A program made the position numbers and the translations under genes. Of a stretch of DNA of 7,006 nt, positions 6,435-7,006 are shown in pieces. This DNA comes from Microbacteriaceae bacterium (GTDB lineage: Bacteria > Actinomycetota > Actinomycetes > Actinomycetales > Microbacteriaceae). The stretch is taken from assembly GCA_030840185.1 (NCBI GenBank), contig JAUZFY010000222.1, positions 1 to 7,006 of the forward strand, in the 5' to 3' direction. How positions within the stretch are numbered: the first letter of the stretch is position 1; every line of letters begins with the position of its first letter. The notes under the pieces are model-generated. The model was not told the DNA's origin, made no database searches, and saw only the letters and a program-made list of their open reading frames with translations.

Positions 6435-6977
6435 TCAGTGGCGCGGGATCGGCGCGACCTCGACCTGGGCCGGCTCGAGAATGTTCCCGTCCTCGCTCAG
6501 AAAACTGACGGTCACCGGACGCTTCGAAGCCACCTCACGGTAGAAGGTCGACGGACCGGCCTCGGTCGGCCGATGTTTGTCGCCCCACGCCGTGAGGGCG
6601 GCAAGCACCGTGTTGAGCTCAACGCCGATTTCGGTGAGGTGATAGCTGAAGCGCATTCGCGACCCGTCACTCCGGTAGGAGCGACGTTCGAGCACGCCGG
6701 CGGAGACCAGCGTCGCAAGCCGGTCCGTGAGGACGTCCGTTGAGACGCCAAGGCTGTCGGTGAAGTCCGAGAAGCGGGTCTTGCCTGCAGCGGCATCCCG
6801 CACGATCAGCATCGTCCACTTCTCACCGAGCACCTCGAGGCTCCGAGCCACGGAGCACGGTTGACCGACCGACGCGGGCCTCGACGGGACTGGGCTCGAC
6901 GGGGCGGTGCTAAGCGGGGCGGTGCTCGACGGGACCGCGCTAAACGGGGCGGTGCTCGACGGACCGGCAGGAGTCAT
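6435..6977 (-). CDS. HxlR-family winged-helix transcriptional regulator
   Basis: This 180-residue protein carries a complete HxlR domain (about 41-135), a dimeric winged-helix DNA-binding fold. It opens with CSVARSLEVLGEKWTMLIVRD (Cys41 onward), continues through the helix-turn-helix (RFSDFTDSLGVSTDVLTDRL, 68-87) and the wing (SYRSDGSRMRFSYHLTEIG, 100-118). Cys41 is the only cysteine and sits at the position of the redox-sensing Cys of YodB/HypR, so thiol or quinone sensing is possible by analogy. Residues 6-35 are a Pro/Ser/Ala-rich run of five-residue repeats from a 15-bp tandem array; homologues usually start only a few residues before the Cys. The ATG at 6977 is the only in-frame start before the domain (next is GTG at residue 44), which supports the extension as real. 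A 45-residue tail follows the domain. Targets are unknown. Confidence 0.95.
   Translation of the reverse strand: MTPAGPSSTAPFSAVPSSTAPLSTAPSSPVPSRPASVGQPCSVARSLEVLGEKWTMLIVRDAAAGKTRFSDFTDSLGVSTDVLTDRLATLVSAGVLERRSYRSDGSRMRFSYHLTEIGVELNTVLAALTAWGDKHRPTEAGPSTFYREVASKRPVTVSFLSEDGNILEPAQVEVAPIPRH
6871..6960. repeat. 15-bp tandem repeat in 5' end of HxlR gene
   Basis: Units of 15 bp run through 6871-6960: GACGCGGGCCTCGAC, GGGACTGGGCTCGAC, GGGGCGGTGCTAAGC, GGGGCGGTGCTCGAC, GGGACCGCGCTAAAC and GGGGCGGTGCTCGAC. The 4th and 6th are identical and the 3rd and 5th share CTAA, so the blocks 6901-6930 and 6931-6960 match at 26 of 30 bases, implying that a two-unit block was duplicated recently. Each unit is five codons, giving P-S-S-T-A-like pentapeptides predicted to be disordered. 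Copy-number change would keep the frame. Confidence 0.92.
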
Positions 6978-6983
6978 GATGCA

Positions 6984-6989
6984 ACAATA
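6984..6989 (-). promoter_or_regulatory. -10 box for the HxlR gene (TATTGT)
   Basis: On the minus strand TATTGT fits TANNNT and is followed by TGCATC and the ATG at 6977. The 6-nt spacer predicts transcription starting at the A of the start codon, hence a leaderless mRNA, consistent with the absence of a Shine-Dalgarno. The -35 at 17 bp spacing would lie just beyond the window edge and cannot be judged. Confidence 0.5.
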
Positions 6990-7006
6990 GCCATGCTGAC
7001 TTGGGA

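Noticed and set aside
5445..6743. 432-codon plus-strand ORF opposite the PrsW gene and part of the HxlR gene
   Set aside because: It spans two well-supported genes and the gap between them; the product is Asp/Arg/His-rich low-complexity sequence with no hydrophobic core, as expected from reading the reverse strand.
1..7006. tRNA, rRNA, insertion sequence, toxin-antitoxin or phage-defence module
   Set aside because: No matching structure, transposase, terminal inverted repeats or defence-type gene pair was seen; the HelD ATPase matches the RNAP-recycling family over its full length, not a defence helicase.

Overview
The window is high-GC DNA with dense coding, weak or absent Shine-Dalgarno sites before most genes, and candidate leaderless starts preceded by TANNNT -10 boxes. 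This fits an actinobacterium. The intergenic repeat containing a GGTTTCGATACG-type core and CTCAACCC ends resembles repeats I associate with Microbacteriaceae (Leifsonia/Cryobacterium-like genera). The family placement is inference; the genus cannot be read from the sequence.

Layout, left to right: (i) 11-1246, minus strand, an acyl-CoA dehydrogenase-family flavoprotein whose first ~40 residues come from a 15-bp tandem repeat; (ii) 1302-2618, plus strand, a divergently transcribed MFS exporter of the EntS-like (MFS_3) type; (iii) 2619-2763, a 145-bp convergent intergenic stretch with a terminator-like hairpin, an inverted pair of REP-like elements and a direct repeat; (iv) 2764-5025, minus, a HelD-type RNA-polymerase-recycling ATPase; (v) 5127-6341, minus, a PrsW-family intramembrane metalloprotease, preceded by a possible 13-codon leaderless leader ORF (6334-6375) that overlaps its start; (vi) 6435-6977, minus, an HxlR-family winged-helix regulator with a single Cys and a 15-bp tandem repeat encoding its N-terminus.

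The three minus-strand genes on the right (HxlR, PrsW, HelD) lie head to tail with gaps of 93-101 bp. Each gap has its own candidate start signals, so I do not read them as one tight operon. The acyl-CoA dehydrogenase homologue and the MFS exporter share a 55-bp divergent promoter region and could be co-regulated. The genes look like ordinary chromosomal genes; I see no mobile element, RNA gene or CRISPR array.

The most unusual feature is that two unrelated genes both begin with an in-frame 15-bp (five-codon) tandem repeat placed between the start codon and the conserved domain. The second is the pair of identically spaced leaderless promoter candidates on the minus strand, one of which drives a short overlapping leader ORF. 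I found no convincing new multi-gene system.
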